Source: Marmoricola sp. Leaf446 | Lineage (GTDB): Bacteria > Actinomycetota > Actinomycetes > Propionibacteriales > Nocardioidaceae | Length of the DNA stretch: 64,000 nt | Assembly: GCF_001424755.1 (NCBI RefSeq) | Contig: NZ_LMRF01000005.1 | Coordinates: 299,443 to 363,442 of the forward strand | Reading direction: 5' to 3' | In this document: positions 34,005 through 42,496 of the stretch, one piece after another | Position numbering within the stretch: the first letter of the stretch is position 1 | Layout: each line of letters begins with the position of its first letter | Program-made: the position numbers and the translations under genes | Notes under the pieces: model-generated | The model's input: the letters and a program-made list of their open reading frames with translations, nothing else | Told to the model about the DNA's origin: nothing | Database searches by the model: none

Positions 34005-34831
34005 CCGTGCTCCTCGAGGTAGGCGCTGCTCTGCTCGTACGCCGCCTCGATCCGCCGCGCGACCCGCCGGGTGTCGCGGTAGGCCAGCGGGGAGTCGTCG
34101 GCCGCGGTGCTGCCCGAGGGCAGCACGTGGGCGGTGACGTGGTCGGGCAGCTCGGCCAGCTCACGAACGAACCGGTGGCGCCGGGCGATCTCGAAGGACA
34201 CCCGGGCCACCTCCCACGGCCGCCGCGGGACCGTCAGTGGCCGCTCCACCCGGCCCACCTGGAGCACGAAGACCCGCTCCGCGCCCAGCTCCACGGCCTT
34301 GCCGAGCGGCACCGAGTTGACCACGCCGCCGTCGAGGAAGTGCTCGCCGTCGACCTCGGCCGGGGGCAGCAGCCCGGGGACGGCCGCGCTGGCCATGACC
34401 GCGGGCACGACCGGTCCGGAGTCGAACCAGTGCTCGGCCGAGCGCTCGATGCAGGCGGCCACGCAGCGGAACTCCACGGCGAGGTCCTCGAAGCGGGTGT
34501 CCCCGAGCTCGGCCTCGAGCCGGCGGCGCAGCGGCAGCGCCGACTGCAGGTGGGTGCCGGTGCGCACGGCCCGCCCGACCTGGCGCAGCGGCCCGTCGGC
34601 GTACACCGGGTCCTCGCCGGAGACCGAGCGCCACAGCTCGAGCAGCCGGTCGACCGCGGTCGGGGTGGGGTCGGCCGCGACGACGAGGCCGTTGAGGGCG
34701 CCGACCGAGGTGCCCAGCACCAGGTCGGGGCGTACGCCGCGCTCCAGCAGCGCCCGGAGCATGCCGACCTCGACCGCGCCCAGCAGCCCGCCGCCGCCGA
34801 GGACGAAGGCGGTCCGGGGCGCGCCGCTCAC
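33998..34831 (-). CDS. patatin-like phospholipase
   Basis: A 277-residue patatin-fold acyl hydrolase. The oxyanion loop is VLGGGGLLGAVEVG, the nucleophile elbow is GTSVG (Ser42) and the catalytic Asp is in the DGG of HFLDGGVVNSVPL, giving a Ser-Asp dyad. It lacks a signal peptide and acts on cytoplasmic or membrane lipids. The GTG start overlaps the stop of the DUF3817 gene by 4 nt. Confidence 0.9.
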   Translation of the reverse strand: MSGAPRTAFVLGGGGLLGAVEVGMLRALLERGVRPDLVLGTSVGALNGLVVAADPTPTAVDRLLELWRSVSGEDPVYADGPLRQVGRAVRTGTHLQSALPLRRRLEAELGDTRFEDLAVEFRCVAACIERSAEHWFDSGPVVPAVMASAAVPGLLPPAEVDGEHFLDGGVVNSVPLGKAVELGAERVFVLQVGRVERPLTVPRRPWEVARVSFEIARRHRFVRELAELPDHVTAHVLPSGSTAADDSPLAYRDTRRVARRIEAAYEQSSAYLEEHGC

Positions 34832-35223
34832 GAGCGGACCGGGGCGGCCTCGGTGGTCGCGAGCGTGCGGGCGGTGGCGCGACGCTCAGCCCAGAAGCTC
34901 AGCAACGGGACGGTGCCGCACAGCAGCGTCACCAGGGTGAAGCCGATCGGCCAGCGCGCCCTGCGGGAGAGCAGGAAGGCGGCGACCAGGAAGATCATGT
35001 AGAGCCAGCCGTGGGCGACGCCCAGCACCGAGGTGATGAACTCGCCGATGGCGTGCGGCCGGCTGCCGACCGTGGTCCACACGGGCGTGCTGGGGAAGAC
35101 CCCCCACATCTCGGTGCCGTCGAAGTTGGCGAGCGGCACCCCGACGAGCACCAGCACCACCAGCAGCACGCCGACGATGGTGGCCATCACCTGGTAGAAC
35201 CGCAGGTTCGCGCTGGTCGTCAC
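34828..35223 (-). CDS. DUF3817-family membrane protein
   Basis: A 131-residue integral membrane protein with four hydrophobic segments and the family stretch EFITSVLGVAHGWLYMIF. The GTG start (35223) overlaps the SURF1 stop, and the gene's own stop overlaps the patatin start. DUF3817 proteins are uncharacterised and are often found near cytochrome-oxidase assembly genes. Confidence 0.8.
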   Translation of the reverse strand: MTTSANLRFYQVMATIVGVLLVVLVLVGVPLANFDGTEMWGVFPSTPVWTTVGSRPHAIGEFITSVLGVAHGWLYMIFLVAAFLLSRRARWPIGFTLVTLLCGTVPLLSFWAERRATARTLATTEAAPVRS

Positions 35224-35990
35224 ACCGGCGAACCTACCTGCTCGACCTCGGCCTCCTGCTCCCGCTCCAGGGCCTCGACGGTGTCCCGGCACCACCGCCA
35301 CCAGACGTAGACCGCGAAGCCGCCGAAGACCCACCACTGCACGGCGTAGAGCAGGTTGCGCAGCGACGTGACGGCCGAGACCTCGGGGATGCTCTCCGGG
35401 CTGACGGCGGCCAGGCCGCTGGTGCCCGAGGAGGCGTCCCGGGCGACCACGAACCCGCTGTAGAGGTCGGCCTCGACCCGCTGGGTGATGCTCGCGACCC
35501 GCATCTCGGGGATCACGTCGTCCGCTGCGTCGGTGTCGGGCAGGCCGCTGCCCTCCGAGGGCTGCAGCCACCCGGTCAGGTCGACCTCGCCGCGCACCGG
35601 GGCCGCGTCCGGGGTGGGCGACCAGCCGCGCACGACGGGCAGGGCGCTGCCGTCGCCGCCGTCCACGAGCACGGGCGTCACCACCCAGTAGCCGCGCTGC
35701 CCGCCCCGCTGCCCGTCCCGCAGCCGGTCGGCCACGAAGAGGGTGCTGGCGGGGACCCAGGTGCCGCGCAGCGCGACCGGCTGGCCGACGTACTGCCCGG
35801 GGAAGGGGTCGTCGGGCCCCATCGCGTCGGTGAGCGCGACCGGCGCCGCCGAGCTGAGGTCACGGGCCTCGGCCTCGCGCCCGTGCTGCCACGCCGAGAG
35901 CTGCCAGAACCCCAGCCACGTCGTGGCCACGAGGGCCACGACGAGCAGCAGGTGCCCGCCCCAGTGGCGGGGGCGGAGCATCTCGGTCAC
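35220..35990 (-). CDS. SURF1-family cytochrome oxidase assembly protein
   Basis: A 256-residue protein with two membrane helices, near the N-terminus (HLLLVVALVATTWLGFWQL) and the C-terminus (LLYAVQWWVFGGFAVYVWWRW), and a SURF1 domain between them with PVALRGTW, YWVVTPV and VVRGWSP. SURF1 helps insert haem a into cytochrome c oxidase. The GTG at 35990 has TAGCCT 6 nt upstream and no Shine-Dalgarno sequence, so it is probably leaderless. It is the first gene of a four-gene operon. Confidence 0.9.
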   Translation of the reverse strand: MTEMLRPRHWGGHLLLVVALVATTWLGFWQLSAWQHGREAEARDLSSAAPVALTDAMGPDDPFPGQYVGQPVALRGTWVPASTLFVADRLRDGQRGGQRGYWVVTPVLVDGGDGSALPVVRGWSPTPDAAPVRGEVDLTGWLQPSEGSGLPDTDAADDVIPEMRVASITQRVEADLYSGFVVARDASSGTSGLAAVSPESIPEVSAVTSLRNLLYAVQWWVFGGFAVYVWWRWCRDTVEALEREQEAEVEQVGSPV

Positions 35991-35996
35991 CGGTCC

Positions 35997-36002
35997 AGGC
36001 TA
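35997..36002 (-). promoter_or_regulatory. -10 element of the leaderless SURF1 operon
   Basis: Minus-strand TAGCCT, 6 nt before the GTG at 35990. Confidence 0.45.
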
Positions 36003-36022
36003 CGTTCCCGCGCCTGGTGCCC

Positions 36023-36028
36023 TAGACT
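36023..36028 (+). promoter_or_regulatory. -10 element upstream of the riboswitch leader
   Basis: TAGACT about 7 nt before the start of the predicted riboswitch leader, so transcription would begin near 36035 and cover the whole aptamer. Confidence 0.45.
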
Positions 36029-36032
36029 CGTG

Positions 36033-36215
36033 GCCGCCGAGAGGGAGTAGTCCCCAACAGCCGTGTCGACACACTGGTCCCCCCACGGGGATCCGGTACG
36101 GCGGGCCACCGCGAGGTGGCGGACGAGACTCTCGACCAGTCCGACGCACCCCAGAGATGCGCGTCCTGGTCGAGACGTGCCTCCCCAGGGCCCGCTTCGT
36201 CCCGGGCGCCGAGAG
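36033..36215 (+). promoter_or_regulatory. probable yybP-ykoY manganese riboswitch
   Basis: A ~190-nt untranslated leader in front of a GDT1-type transporter gene. It starts with the characteristic GAGAGGGAGTAG loop, followed by ACAGCCGTGTCGACACACTGG, a short hairpin (GCCACCGCGAGGTGGC) and a long one built from TCTCGACCAG and CTGGTCGAGA. yybP-ykoY aptamers bind Mn2+ and commonly precede Mn exporters of the TMEM165/UPF0016 family. A hairpin around GCCCGCTTCGTCCCGGGC just before the GAGAGGA ribosome site could be the switch. Assigned by eye, not by covariance search. Confidence 0.65.
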
Positions 36216-36226
36216 GAACCCCTCCG

Positions 36227-36805
36227 ATGTACGCCTTCCTGCTGTCCACCGCGGTGATCTTCGTCGCCGAGCTGGGCGACAAGTCCCAGCTGATGGCGAT
36301 GACCTTCGCGACGCGCTACCGCGTCCGCGACGTGCTCATCGGCATCACCGCCGCCACCGCCCTGGTCCACCTCGCCTCGGTCGGCATCGGCTACTGGGTC
36401 GGCGACGCGTTCGCCGAGTCCCAGGACACCATCGCGATCGTCGCCGGCGTCGCGTTCCTCGCCTTCGCGGCCTGGACGCTGCGCGGCGACGAGCTCACCG
36501 AGGCCGAGGCCAACAAGGCCAAGAGCGCCACCGGGGCGGCGATCCTCGCCGTCGGCGTCGCGTTCTTCCTCGCCGAGCTCGGCGACAAGACCATGCTCGC
36601 CACGATCACCCTGGCCACCCAGGAGGGCTGGCTCGGCACCTGGATCGGCAGCACCGTCGGCATGGTCGCGGCCGACGCGCTCGCCATCGTCGTCGGCGCG
36701 GTGCTCGGCAAGCACCTGCCCGAGCGGGTCATCAAGTACGGCGCCGCCGCCCTGTTCGCGATCTTCGGGCTGGTGCTGATCGCCGAGGGGCTGGGCTGGT
36801 TCTAG
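36227..36805 (+). CDS. TMEM165/GDT1-family cation (Mn2+) transporter
   Basis: A 192-residue membrane protein with about six helices and the family's duplicated ExGD(K/R) motifs: VAELGDKSQLMAMTFA and LAELGDKTMLATITLA. These Glu/Asp residues form the cation path. Bacterial members export Mn2+ or exchange it for H+. A probable Mn riboswitch leader precedes the gene, so it is likely induced by excess manganese. GAGAGGA lies upstream of the ATG. It overlaps the convergent GNAT gene by 4 nt. Confidence 0.92.
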   Translation: MYAFLLSTAVIFVAELGDKSQLMAMTFATRYRVRDVLIGITAATALVHLASVGIGYWVGDAFAESQDTIAIVAGVAFLAFAAWTLRGDELTEAEANKAKSATGAAILAVGVAFFLAELGDKTMLATITLATQEGWLGTWIGSTVGMVAADALAIVVGAVLGKHLPERVIKYGAAALFAIFGLVLIAEGLGWF

Positions 36806-37293
36806 TCGCGGTCGCCGGCCTGGTCCGGAGCCGGGCGACGCATCCACACGTGGGGGATCCCGTCCTCGACGTAGCGCTCGCCCGGCACGAACCCCAGGCT
36901 CGCGTAGAACGCCTCCAGGTGGGCCTGGCCGCCCAGCTCGACCGGCAGGCCCGGGTGCTCGGTGGCGCACACCTCCAGCGCCCGCTCCACCAGCGCCCGG
37001 CCCAGCTGGCGACCCCGGCCGCGGCCGGCCACGATCACCCGGCCGATCCGCGGTGCGTCGTACGACGCGTCGGGCGCCAGCACCCGGGCGTAGGCCACCA
37101 GGTCGCCCCCCAGGTGGCCCAGCAGGTGGCGGGTGCCCGGCTCCAGGTCCTGGCCGTCGGGGTCGAGGTAGGCGCACTCCTGCTCGACGACGAACACCTC
37201 GGCGCGCAGCACCAGGACGTCGTACAGGGTGCGGACGTCGAGGTCGGCCGCGGGGACGACGGTCCAGGTGGGCGGCTCGGGCAGGTCGGTCAT
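36802..37293 (-). CDS. GNAT-family N-acetyltransferase (ElaA-like)
   Basis: A 163-residue acetyltransferase of the ElaA type: LRAEVFVVEQECAYLDPDGQD is diagnostic, with the acetyl-CoA loop in RGRGRQLGRALVERAL and ELGGQAHLEAFYASLGF near the end. The substrate is unknown. It is transcribed towards the GDT1 gene and overlaps its end by 4 nt. Confidence 0.9.
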   Translation of the reverse strand: MTDLPEPPTWTVVPAADLDVRTLYDVLVLRAEVFVVEQECAYLDPDGQDLEPGTRHLLGHLGGDLVAYARVLAPDASYDAPRIGRVIVAGRGRGRQLGRALVERALEVCATEHPGLPVELGGQAHLEAFYASLGFVPGERYVEDGIPHVWMRRPAPDQAGDRD

Positions 37294-37305
37294 CGCCCGC
37301 CGAGC

Positions 37306-37872
37306 CTAGGCGACGGTGCGGCTCCAGCGCCGGACGCCGGCCTTGAGGGCGGCCAGCCGGCTCTCCTCGAGCTCGGCGACCACCCGGGCGGCCAACGCGT
37401 CCAGCGCGTCGACCTGGGCGGGGGCGAGCTCGCGGGGGTGGTCGTCGAGCACGCACAGCGTCCCGACGACGAGGCCCGAGGGGCTGACCAGCGGGTGCGA
37501 GCCGTAGAAGCGGACCCGCCCCCACCGCCCGTCGACGAACGGGTTCGCCGCCCAGCGCGGGTCGGCCGAGGCGTCGGCGACGTGGACGGTGCGGCCCTCG
37601 TCGATGATCGCGTGGCACAGCGTGTGCTGACGGGCCTGCAGGGTGACCTCGACCCCGACGGCCGCGACGGTGCGCTGCGTCGTGGACTTCATCAGGTTGA
37701 TGGCCACGATCGGGACCTCGGCCACCCGGGCCGCCTCGAGCGCCAGGTCACGGAGCCAGGGTGCGCCCTGCTGCACGTGGTCGTAGCGCCCGACCTCGAG
37801 GTCGCGGTGCACCGAGGTGGCCAGCGGGACGGCCACCGACTCGGGGCGGGGCGGGGACTGGACGTGGGTCAC
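37306..37872 (-). CDS. GAF-domain protein
   Basis: A 188-residue soluble protein, almost entirely one GAF domain (APWLRDLALEAARVAEVPIVAINLM through FYGSHPLVSPSGLVVGTLCVLDDHPREL). GAF domains bind small ligands or sense redox state. No output domain is attached, so it probably works with a separate partner; no such partner is obvious nearby. It is 12 nt upstream of the GNAT gene on the same strand. Confidence 0.87.
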   Translation of the reverse strand: MTHVQSPPRPESVAVPLATSVHRDLEVGRYDHVQQGAPWLRDLALEAARVAEVPIVAINLMKSTTQRTVAAVGVEVTLQARQHTLCHAIIDEGRTVHVADASADPRWAANPFVDGRWGRVRFYGSHPLVSPSGLVVGTLCVLDDHPRELAPAQVDALDALAARVVAELEESRLAALKAGVRRWSRTVA

Positions 37873-37997
37873 GGCGACTCCCGACGGGTCGGGGACCTCG
37901 GGAAGTCCGGGTCCGGAGGCGTCGATAATGCCACTAAACCGGACAAACTGTCTCGGTCTGAGCCGTGTGGGCTAGCGGGTGGTCTACCCGCACGGGG

Positions 37998-38073
37998 TGG
38001 TGGAGCCTAGGGGACTCGAACCCCTAACCCCCTGCTTGCAAAGCAGGTGCGCTACCAATTGCGCCAAGGCCCC
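37998..38073 (-). tRNA. tRNA-Ala (anticodon TGC)
   Basis: Acceptor arms GGGGCCT and AGGCTCC include the G3:U70 pair that identifies tRNA-Ala. The anticodon loop is TTTGCAA (TGC), the T arm contains GGTTCGAGTCC, and the 3' CCA is encoded at 37998-38000. Confidence 0.97.
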
Positions 38074-38085
38074 CGGTGGAGCGGC

Positions 38086-38211
38086 TCAGGCCTTGCGGAC
38101 CGGGTCCGTGGCCTCGCGCCAGAGGTCCTGCTCGTTCTTGCCGTCGTCGAGCTTGCGCTTGGCGAACAGGGCTGCGGCGCCGGTGAGCGCGAGCACGAGG
38201 ATCTTCTTCAT
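38086..38211 (-). CDS. DLW-39 family small membrane protein (41 aa)
   Basis: A very short gene encoding a hydrophobic N-terminal helix (MKKILVLALTGAAALFA), a KRK turn, and the conserved DLW motif in NEQDLWREATDPVRKA. This is the actinobacterial DLW-39 family, usually found near gyrA and tRNA genes in this part of the chromosome; its function is unknown. AGGAGG lies 8 nt before the ATG, and it sits directly beside tRNA-Ala. Confidence 0.85.
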   Translation of the reverse strand: MKKILVLALTGAAALFAKRKLDDGKNEQDLWREATDPVRKA

Positions 38212-38237
38212 TTCCGTGACCTCCTGGGACGACCGGG

Positions 38238-38711
38238 TCAGCCTAGACGACCCGAGACCCGCGCCAGCACCTTGGTGGTGACGCGGTCGAGCACCGCGAG
38301 CTCGTCGACGGTGAGGTCCTCGAAGACCAGCTCGCGCACCTCGCGCACGTGGTCCGGGGCGGCGGCCACGATGGCGTCGCGGCCGGCGTCGGTGAGCTGC
38401 ACGAACCAGCCGCGGCCGTCGTCGTCGCACTCCTCGCGGCGCACCAGGCCGCGGGACTCCATCCGCTTGACGTGGTGGGAGAGACGGCTGCGCTCCCACT
38501 GCAGCTCCGCGGCGAGCACCGAGACTCGCACCCGGCCGTCGACCTGGTCGGTGAGCTGCACCAGCACGTCGAAGTCGGGCAGCGAGAGCCCGGAGTCCTG
38601 CTGCAGCTGGCGGTGCAGCGCGGCGGGCAGGGCCGCCTGGACGGCGAGCCACCGGCGCCATACCCGCTGCTGGTCGCCGGTCAGCCACGGGGCCTCGGAG
38701 GTGATGGACAC
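38238..38711 (-). CDS. MarR-family transcriptional regulator
   Basis: A 157-residue winged-helix regulator of the MarR type: LSLPDFDVLVQLTD, then the recognition region VSVLAAELQWERSRLSHHVKRMESRGLVRREE, and the C-terminal dimerisation helices. It probably controls the divergent VOC gene and itself. I chose GTG 38711; an upstream in-frame ATG (38741) would add ten residues but has no ribosome-binding site and sits in the shared promoter. Confidence 0.88.
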   Translation of the reverse strand: MSITSEAPWLTGDQQRVWRRWLAVQAALPAALHRQLQQDSGLSLPDFDVLVQLTDQVDGRVRVSVLAAELQWERSRLSHHVKRMESRGLVRREECDDDGRGWFVQLTDAGRDAIVAAAPDHVREVRELVFEDLTVDELAVLDRVTTKVLARVSGRLG

Positions 38712-38789
38712 CGGCGGATCGTACGTCGGTGGATGACACATCAACTAATCGTGTAGCGTGACGTCTCGCCCACCACCCGAAGGACGACC

Positions 38790-39296
38790 ATGACCTCGGC
38801 GCCCGCACCGTCCCCCGACGACCTCGCCGAGCGCCGCGCCCGGCTCCGCGAGACCCACCTGCGCCCCCCGGGCGAGCGGCCGGCGTCCACCGCCCGCGGC
38901 CTGCACCACACCGCGCTGGTGAGCAGTGACGTGGAGCGGACCATCCGCTTCTACCAGGACGTGCTGGGCTTCCCGCTCACCGAGCTGATCGAGAACCGCG
39001 ACTACCCCGGGTCCTCGCACTTCTTCTTCGACCTCGGTCACGACAACCTGCTGGCGTTCTTCGACTTCCCCGGCCTCGACGTCGGCCCCTACGCCGAGGT
39101 GCTCGGCGGCCTGCACCACTGCGCCATCTCCGTCGACCCCGACACCTGGGGCGCGCTCGTCGAGCGGCTCACCGAGGCCGGCGTGCCCCACGAGGTGCAC
39201 AGCGGCGTCTCGGTCTACTTCACCGACCCCGATGGCGCCCGGATCGAGCTGATCGCGGACCCGCTCGGCGAGATGTACGGCGAGCAGGTGCTCTGA
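38790..39296 (+). CDS. VOC-family (glyoxalase-fold) protein
   Basis: A 168-residue metalloprotein of the vicinal oxygen chelate fold. LHHTALVSSDVERTIRFYQDVLGF and the second half LHHCAISVD ... VYFTDPDGARIELI give the paired beta-alpha-beta modules with His and Glu metal ligands. Lactoylglutathione lyase and ring-cleaving dioxygenases share the fold; the substrate is unknown. GAAGGACG precedes the ATG and TAGCGT at 38754-38759 may be the -10. The divergent MarR gene suggests regulation by a toxic compound. Confidence 0.88.
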   Translation: MTSAPAPSPDDLAERRARLRETHLRPPGERPASTARGLHHTALVSSDVERTIRFYQDVLGFPLTELIENRDYPGSSHFFFDLGHDNLLAFFDFPGLDVGPYAEVLGGLHHCAISVDPDTWGALVERLTEAGVPHEVHSGVSVYFTDPDGARIELIADPLGEMYGEQVL

Positions 39297-39580
39297 TGGC
39301 CACCACCGTCACCCGCAACGAGGACGGGTCCCGCTGGGAGATCCGCGTCGACGACCAGCTGGTCGGGTTCGCGGCCTACCAGCGCACGCCCGACGAGATC
39401 GTCTTCACCCACACCGAGATCGACGACGGCCACGAGGGCGAGGGCCTCGGCGGTCAGCTCGTCCGCGCGGCCCTGGACGACGTCCGCGCGGAGGGGCTCA
39501 AGGCCCTGCCCATCTGTCCCTTCGTCCAGGCCTTCCTCAACCGCCACGAGGACTACCAGGACCTCGACTCCCGCCGCTGA
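39296..39580 (+). CDS. small GNAT-like acetyltransferase (PF14542-type)
   Basis: A 94-residue protein of the short GNAT family (YjdJ-like), with TPDEIVFTHTEIDDGHEGEGLGGQLV containing the acetyl-CoA binding GxGxxL loop, and CPFVQAFLNRHEDYQDL at the end. It starts in the stop codon of the VOC gene (TGATG), so they are co-translated. Function unknown. Confidence 0.88.
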   Translation: MATTVTRNEDGSRWEIRVDDQLVGFAAYQRTPDEIVFTHTEIDDGHEGEGLGGQLVRAALDDVRAEGLKALPICPFVQAFLNRHEDYQDLDSRR

Positions 39581-39863
39581 CCCGCACCACCGCGCCCAGC
39601 CGGCGCGGCCCACGTCATCAGCCGACCGGTGTGGGCGATGCCGTCGACCACGGCACGGGCCGAGCACCCAGTCCGAGAGAGCGCCCGATTCGGCTTGTCC
39701 AACGCGGCCGGGTGAACGCGGCTGCACCGCGCCGGGGGGACGGCCGTGGTCGGACCAGGTGGGAGACCACGCGGCCCCGCACGCTCGATCGGCTGGGGCA
39801 GGAGCCCGTCGCGGCGACCGATCGAGCTCCCGCGCATCCACAGATCGAGATCGACCCTGGTGT

Positions 39864-39879
39864 TCGAACACACGTTCGA
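39864..39879. promoter_or_regulatory. LexA SOS box
   Basis: TCGAAC-ACAC-GTTCGA is a perfect match to the actinobacterial LexA operator (TCGAAC N4 GTTCGA). It ends 14 nt before the ATG of the DUF222/HNH gene and abuts GATATAGG, a likely -10, so the gene should be DNA-damage inducible. 13E12-repeat (DUF222) genes in mycobacteria are known LexA targets. The rest of the 313-bp gap from 39581 shows nothing else I recognise. Confidence 0.85.
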
Positions 39880-39893
39880 TATAGGTTCAGGGC

Positions 39894-41329
39894 ATGCGAT
39901 GGCAGCCGCGACCCCCCACCCCCGGGACCGCCGCCATCCTCACCCTCGCCGCTCACAACACCCGCGCCCACCGGCTCCTCGACGCCGAACGCGGCCGCAT
40001 CGCCCTGGACTGGGCCCGCGCCCACGCCCTCGACCCCAACGACCCCGACACCAGGACGCTGATGAGCGACCCCCGGCTCGGGGTGATCACCCTGGGCGCG
40101 GCCGGGCTGGTCGTCGAACCGTGCTGCGACGCCGAGCTCGCCGTGGTGCTGCGCGTCCACCCCCTCGCCGCACGCGCCCTGATGGCCGACGCCGTCGACC
40201 TCGAGGCCCGCCTCCCCCAGACCTGGAACACCCTGCAGGCCGGGGAGGTCGAGCTGTGGGTCGCCCGCAAGGTCGCCACCGCCACCCGCGACCTCGCCCC
40301 CGACGCCGCTATGCACGTCGACGACGCCATCGCGCCCCTGCTCCCCACCCTGCCCACCGGACGCCTCCTCGACGTCCTCGCCGCCCGCGTCGTCGAGGCC
40401 GACCACGCCCTGGCCGAGGCCAAGGCCGGCGCCACCCGACAACGCCGCGGCGCCTGGCTCGGCCGACCCGACCCCGACACCGGCCTGCAGACCCTGATCG
40501 CCCGCGGCGACACCCACACCCTCACCCAGGTCTGGACCCGCCTGGACCAGGTTGCCCACCTCCTGGCCGAACACCGCCCCGCGACCCCAGCCAGCGGCGA
40601 CGCCCCACCCACCCTCGAGGAGCTCCGCGACGACGCCCTCGGCCTGCTCGCCAACCCCCTGGCCGCCCTGAAGCTCCTCGTCGGCGCCGAGCACCACGAC
40701 CTCCCCGAGCCCATCGCCGACGCGGTCCGTGACGCGTCCCCCGCCATGACCCGCCCCCGGGCGGTGGCCTACCTCCATCTCACCCCCGGACTCCTCCACG
40801 GCCACGGCGTCGCCCGCGCCGAACAGCTCGGGGCCCTGACCACGACGCAGCTCATCGACCTCCTCGGCCACCACCACGTCACGCTGAAGCCCGTGATCGA
40901 CCTCGCCGAGGACATCGCCGCCGACTCCTACGAGATCCCCGCCGCGATCGCCGAACGCGTCCACCTGATCCGACCCGCCGACACCTTCCCCCACGGCACC
41001 AGCACCACCAGAAGCACCGACCTGGACCACGCCCAGCCGTACCAACACCCCTACGACGACACCGGCCCACCCGGCCAGACCCGCGTGTCCAACCTCGCCA
41101 CCTCTCCCGCACCGGCCACCGCACCAAGACCCACCACCCCGGCTGGCACCTCACCCTGCACGACGGCAGATCCGTGTGGACCACACCCCACGGCTACGTC
41201 CTCGTCACCGACAAGCACGGCACCCGCCACCTCACCGACCACCCCACACACCACGCCACCGAACGCCCACGGCTCCGGGTCGACGTCATCCGCACCCCCC
41301 TGCAGCTCGCGTGGGCACCCGCGGCCTGA
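39894..41329 (+). pseudogene. DUF222 (13E12-type) HNH endonuclease, frameshifted
   Basis: The DUF222 domain runs from about residue 1 to 330, followed by the start of an HNH module (STDLDHAQPYQHPYDDTGPPGQTRVSNLA). At about 41098-41101 the frame breaks: the expected continuation HLSRTGHRTKTHHPGWHLTL and the rest of the HNH/tail to a natural TGA at 41327-41329 are in the -1 frame. A single missing C in the GCC-CAC codons would explain this. The unshifted frame runs on as low-complexity Thr/Pro/Ser residues. So the copy is either inactivated or carries a sequencing error. Expression should be LexA-controlled and possibly leaderless. Confidence 0.8.
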
Positions 41330-41460
41330 CCCGTCAGGCGCCGAGCTCGGCTGGGCTCGTGCCGTGGCCTGCACCTACGGCGCGGTCACCCGAGTAGTGG
41401 TGAGGCGGGGCCTGTTCCACGCTCAGCCCGGCTGGGCGAACCCGCCGGGTGGGGGTGGGG

Positions 41461-42303
41461 TCAGACCAGCGACCGGTCCCCCGTCAGGAGCCCGGTGGCG
41501 CCATGGGCGAGGAATGATCTGCGACGTTCGAGGGTGCTGGCGGCTAGCTCACGGCACAGCACCATCACCGCACCGGGGGCGTCCAGGGCGACCACGGGGA
41601 CGGCGAGCGTCGCGCGCGTCGGTCGGGGCTCGGTCGGCCAGATGATGCGGATGCGGTGGTGGCGCCACGAGGGAGCGTCGTCGCGCCCGTGCACGAGAAC
41701 CGCCGGGCGGCGGCCTCGGGTCTCGAGGTCGACGCTGGTGACGTCGTCCCACGCGAGCGCAGCGGAGACGCCCCACCCTTCGAGGCGTGCTCCCTGGGGG
41801 TCGATGAGCAGCGCCCGCCGGCGCAGCAGGGTCATCACCGCATCCGGGACGAGCGAGGCGAACAGCAGCACGAACGGCAACAGGAACAACCCCCCGCCGT
41901 CCAGCCCCATGCCCAGCGCGGCCGTGACGAAGAAGACGGTGAACCCGACCCCGACCAACGCCACTGACCACGGCACCGAGGTTCGCATCCGGACACGCAG
42001 CACGGGCCCGCCGGCACCGGCCACACCGACAGGGCTGGCCGCACTGGCGGGGCTGTCCTCGGTGGAGACGGCCTTCGCGGGCCGTGGCAGCGCCAGGGCC
42101 CCGATCTCCATCGCGGCCGCGGCCGCGAGCATCGCGACACCGAGCGCGGGCAGCAGCAGCGGGTCACCGGCGTCGGGAGCCAGGAACGGTACGACGACGA
42201 GCAGCACGCCGATGGCGCCGATGACGGCACCGATCATCGCCGCACCCCACCGGCGGCGCTGCGGGGTGTGGTGGGTGGGGGGTCGCTGGTCAGAAGAGGG
42301 CAT
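41461..42303 (-). CDS. hypothetical membrane protein with PH-like C-terminal domain
   Basis: About 280 residues with four hydrophobic segments in two pairs (about 22-65 and 115-150). A soluble C-terminal part resembles a bacterial PH-like fold (LIDPQGARLEGWGVSAALAWDDVTSVDLETRG ...). Function unknown. An alternative GTG start at 42312 adds three residues; AGGGA is too close to the GTG and rather far from the ATG, so the start is uncertain. It stands alone between the HNH pseudogene and tRNA-Ile. Confidence 0.65.
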   Translation of the reverse strand: MPSSDQRPPTHHTPQRRRWGAAMIGAVIGAIGVLLVVVPFLAPDAGDPLLLPALGVAMLAAAAAMEIGALALPRPAKAVSTEDSPASAASPVGVAGAGGPVLRVRMRTSVPWSVALVGVGFTVFFVTAALGMGLDGGGLFLLPFVLLFASLVPDAVMTLLRRRALLIDPQGARLEGWGVSAALAWDDVTSVDLETRGRRPAVLVHGRDDAPSWRHHRIRIIWPTEPRPTRATLAVPVVALDAPGAVMVLCRELAASTLERRRSFLAHGATGLLTGDRSLV

Positions 42304-42373
42304 CCCGAGCACTGTCCCTACTGGAAAGCAAGAAGCCCAGGTCGATTGGTGCTTCGAACTGGGCTTTCTCGGG

Positions 42374-42447
42374 TGGGCCTAAGAGGACTTGAACCTCTGA
42401 CCTCTTCCTTATCAGGGAAGCGCTCTAACCGTCTGAGCTATAGGCCC
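42374..42447 (-). tRNA. tRNA-Ile (anticodon GAT)
   Basis: Acceptor arms GGGCCTA and TAGGCCC pair fully, D arm TAGCTCAGACGGTTAGAGCG, anticodon loop CTGATAA (GAT), T arm GGTTCAAGTCC. CCA is not encoded. It lies just downstream of gyrA-DUF3566, the usual place for tRNA-Ile in Actinobacteria. Confidence 0.97.
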
Positions 42448-42496
42448 GTGAACCGCAGGAAGGCTATCCCATCGACCGGGAGCCCTACAAAACGGG

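Noticed and set aside
39746-40732. Alternative plus-strand frame over the DUF222 gene, rich in Arg/Pro
   Set aside because: Shadow frame; DUF222 conservation fits the other frame.
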